Positions 63,963 through 64,000 of a stretch of 64,000 bases of DNA are shown piece by piece. Within the stretch, counting starts at the first letter, position 1, and every line of letters starts with the position of its first letter. The notes below the pieces were generated by a model that worked only from the letters and a program-made list of their open reading frames with translations, made no database searches and was not told the DNA's origin. The position numbers and the translations under genes are program-made. The DNA comes from Acidobacteriota bacterium (GTDB lineage: Bacteria; Acidobacteriota; Vicinamibacteria; Vicinamibacterales; JAKQTR01). The stretch covers positions 1-64,000 of the forward strand of contig JAKQTR010000031.1 of NCBI GenBank assembly GCA_029562975.1. Direction: 5' to 3'.

Positions 63963-63968
63963 ATTCTA
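63963..63968 (-). promoter_or_regulatory. Probable -10 box of the glycan cluster
   Basis: Minus-strand TAGAAT, five of six consensus bases. The region upstream runs off the window, so the -35 cannot be judged fully. Confidence 0.4.
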
Positions 63969-64000
63969 TCCCACCAGTCCCAGCGGCGCGGGCCGGGACG

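Overview
The window is very GC-rich, gene-dense and mostly chromosomal housekeeping. I see no insertion sequence, prophage, plasmid gene, CRISPR array, tRNA or rRNA. The content fits an acidobacterium, and I would guess class Vicinamibacteria: two adjacent secreted VWFA proteins of the type common in Acidobacteriota, Gram-negative envelope genes (Pal-like lipoprotein, TolC-like channel, RseP), and a split complex I operon. The taxonomy is inference from gene content, not from a marker gene.

Layout. 1-3.7 kb: end of a LarE-like sulfur transferase, a GT-C type membrane protein and a methyltransferase. 3.8-6.9 kb: Pal-like lipoprotein, then pyrimidine genes pyrK-pyrD-pyrF on the minus strand. 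7-12.6 kb: a membrane phosphodiesterase-like protein, then pyrR-pyrB-pyrC and a pyrE-like gene behind what looks like a complete PyrR attenuator leader. 12.6-18.5 kb: a TIGR02757 protein, two glycosyltransferases, and a ROK kinase-MFS-SIS sugar operon. 18.6-24.3 kb: TolC-like channel, S9 peptidase, a canonical pyrE, truA. 24.4-28.5 kb: uppS-cdsA-dxr-rseP, the isoprenoid/phospholipid/envelope-stress module. 28.5-32 kb: a CobA-HemD fusion and the VWFA pair. 32.3-41.8 kb: nuoA-C-D-H-J-K-L-M-N with B, E, F, G and I absent. 42-44.6 kb: an unusual two-gene operon of D-Ala-D-Ala-ligase-like ATP-grasp enzymes, one fused to a SET methyltransferase domain. 44.7-46.8 kb: atpZ/atpI-like, atpB, atpE only. 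47-56 kb: EamA transporter, fused branched-chain 2-oxoacid dehydrogenase E1, SDR, GT-C protein, rhomboid, MFS exporter, MurJ. 56.4-64 kb: YqeY-like protein and an extracellular-glycan cluster (methyltransferases, GNAT, deacetylase, GT4, membrane protein).

Three cross-cutting signals stand out. First, more than a dozen intergenic spacers hold degenerate arrays with a strict 7-nt period (units such as GGAATCC, GAGCCCC, GGCGCCC); some run into gene ends or carry a promoter. Second, several genes have a TAnnnT -10 box only 6-7 nt before the start codon, which predicts leaderless mRNAs. Third, the pyrR leader shows a PyrR-binding hairpin followed by a terminator. The strongest candidate for an undescribed system is the ATP-grasp / ATP-grasp-SET pair between the nuo and atp operons.
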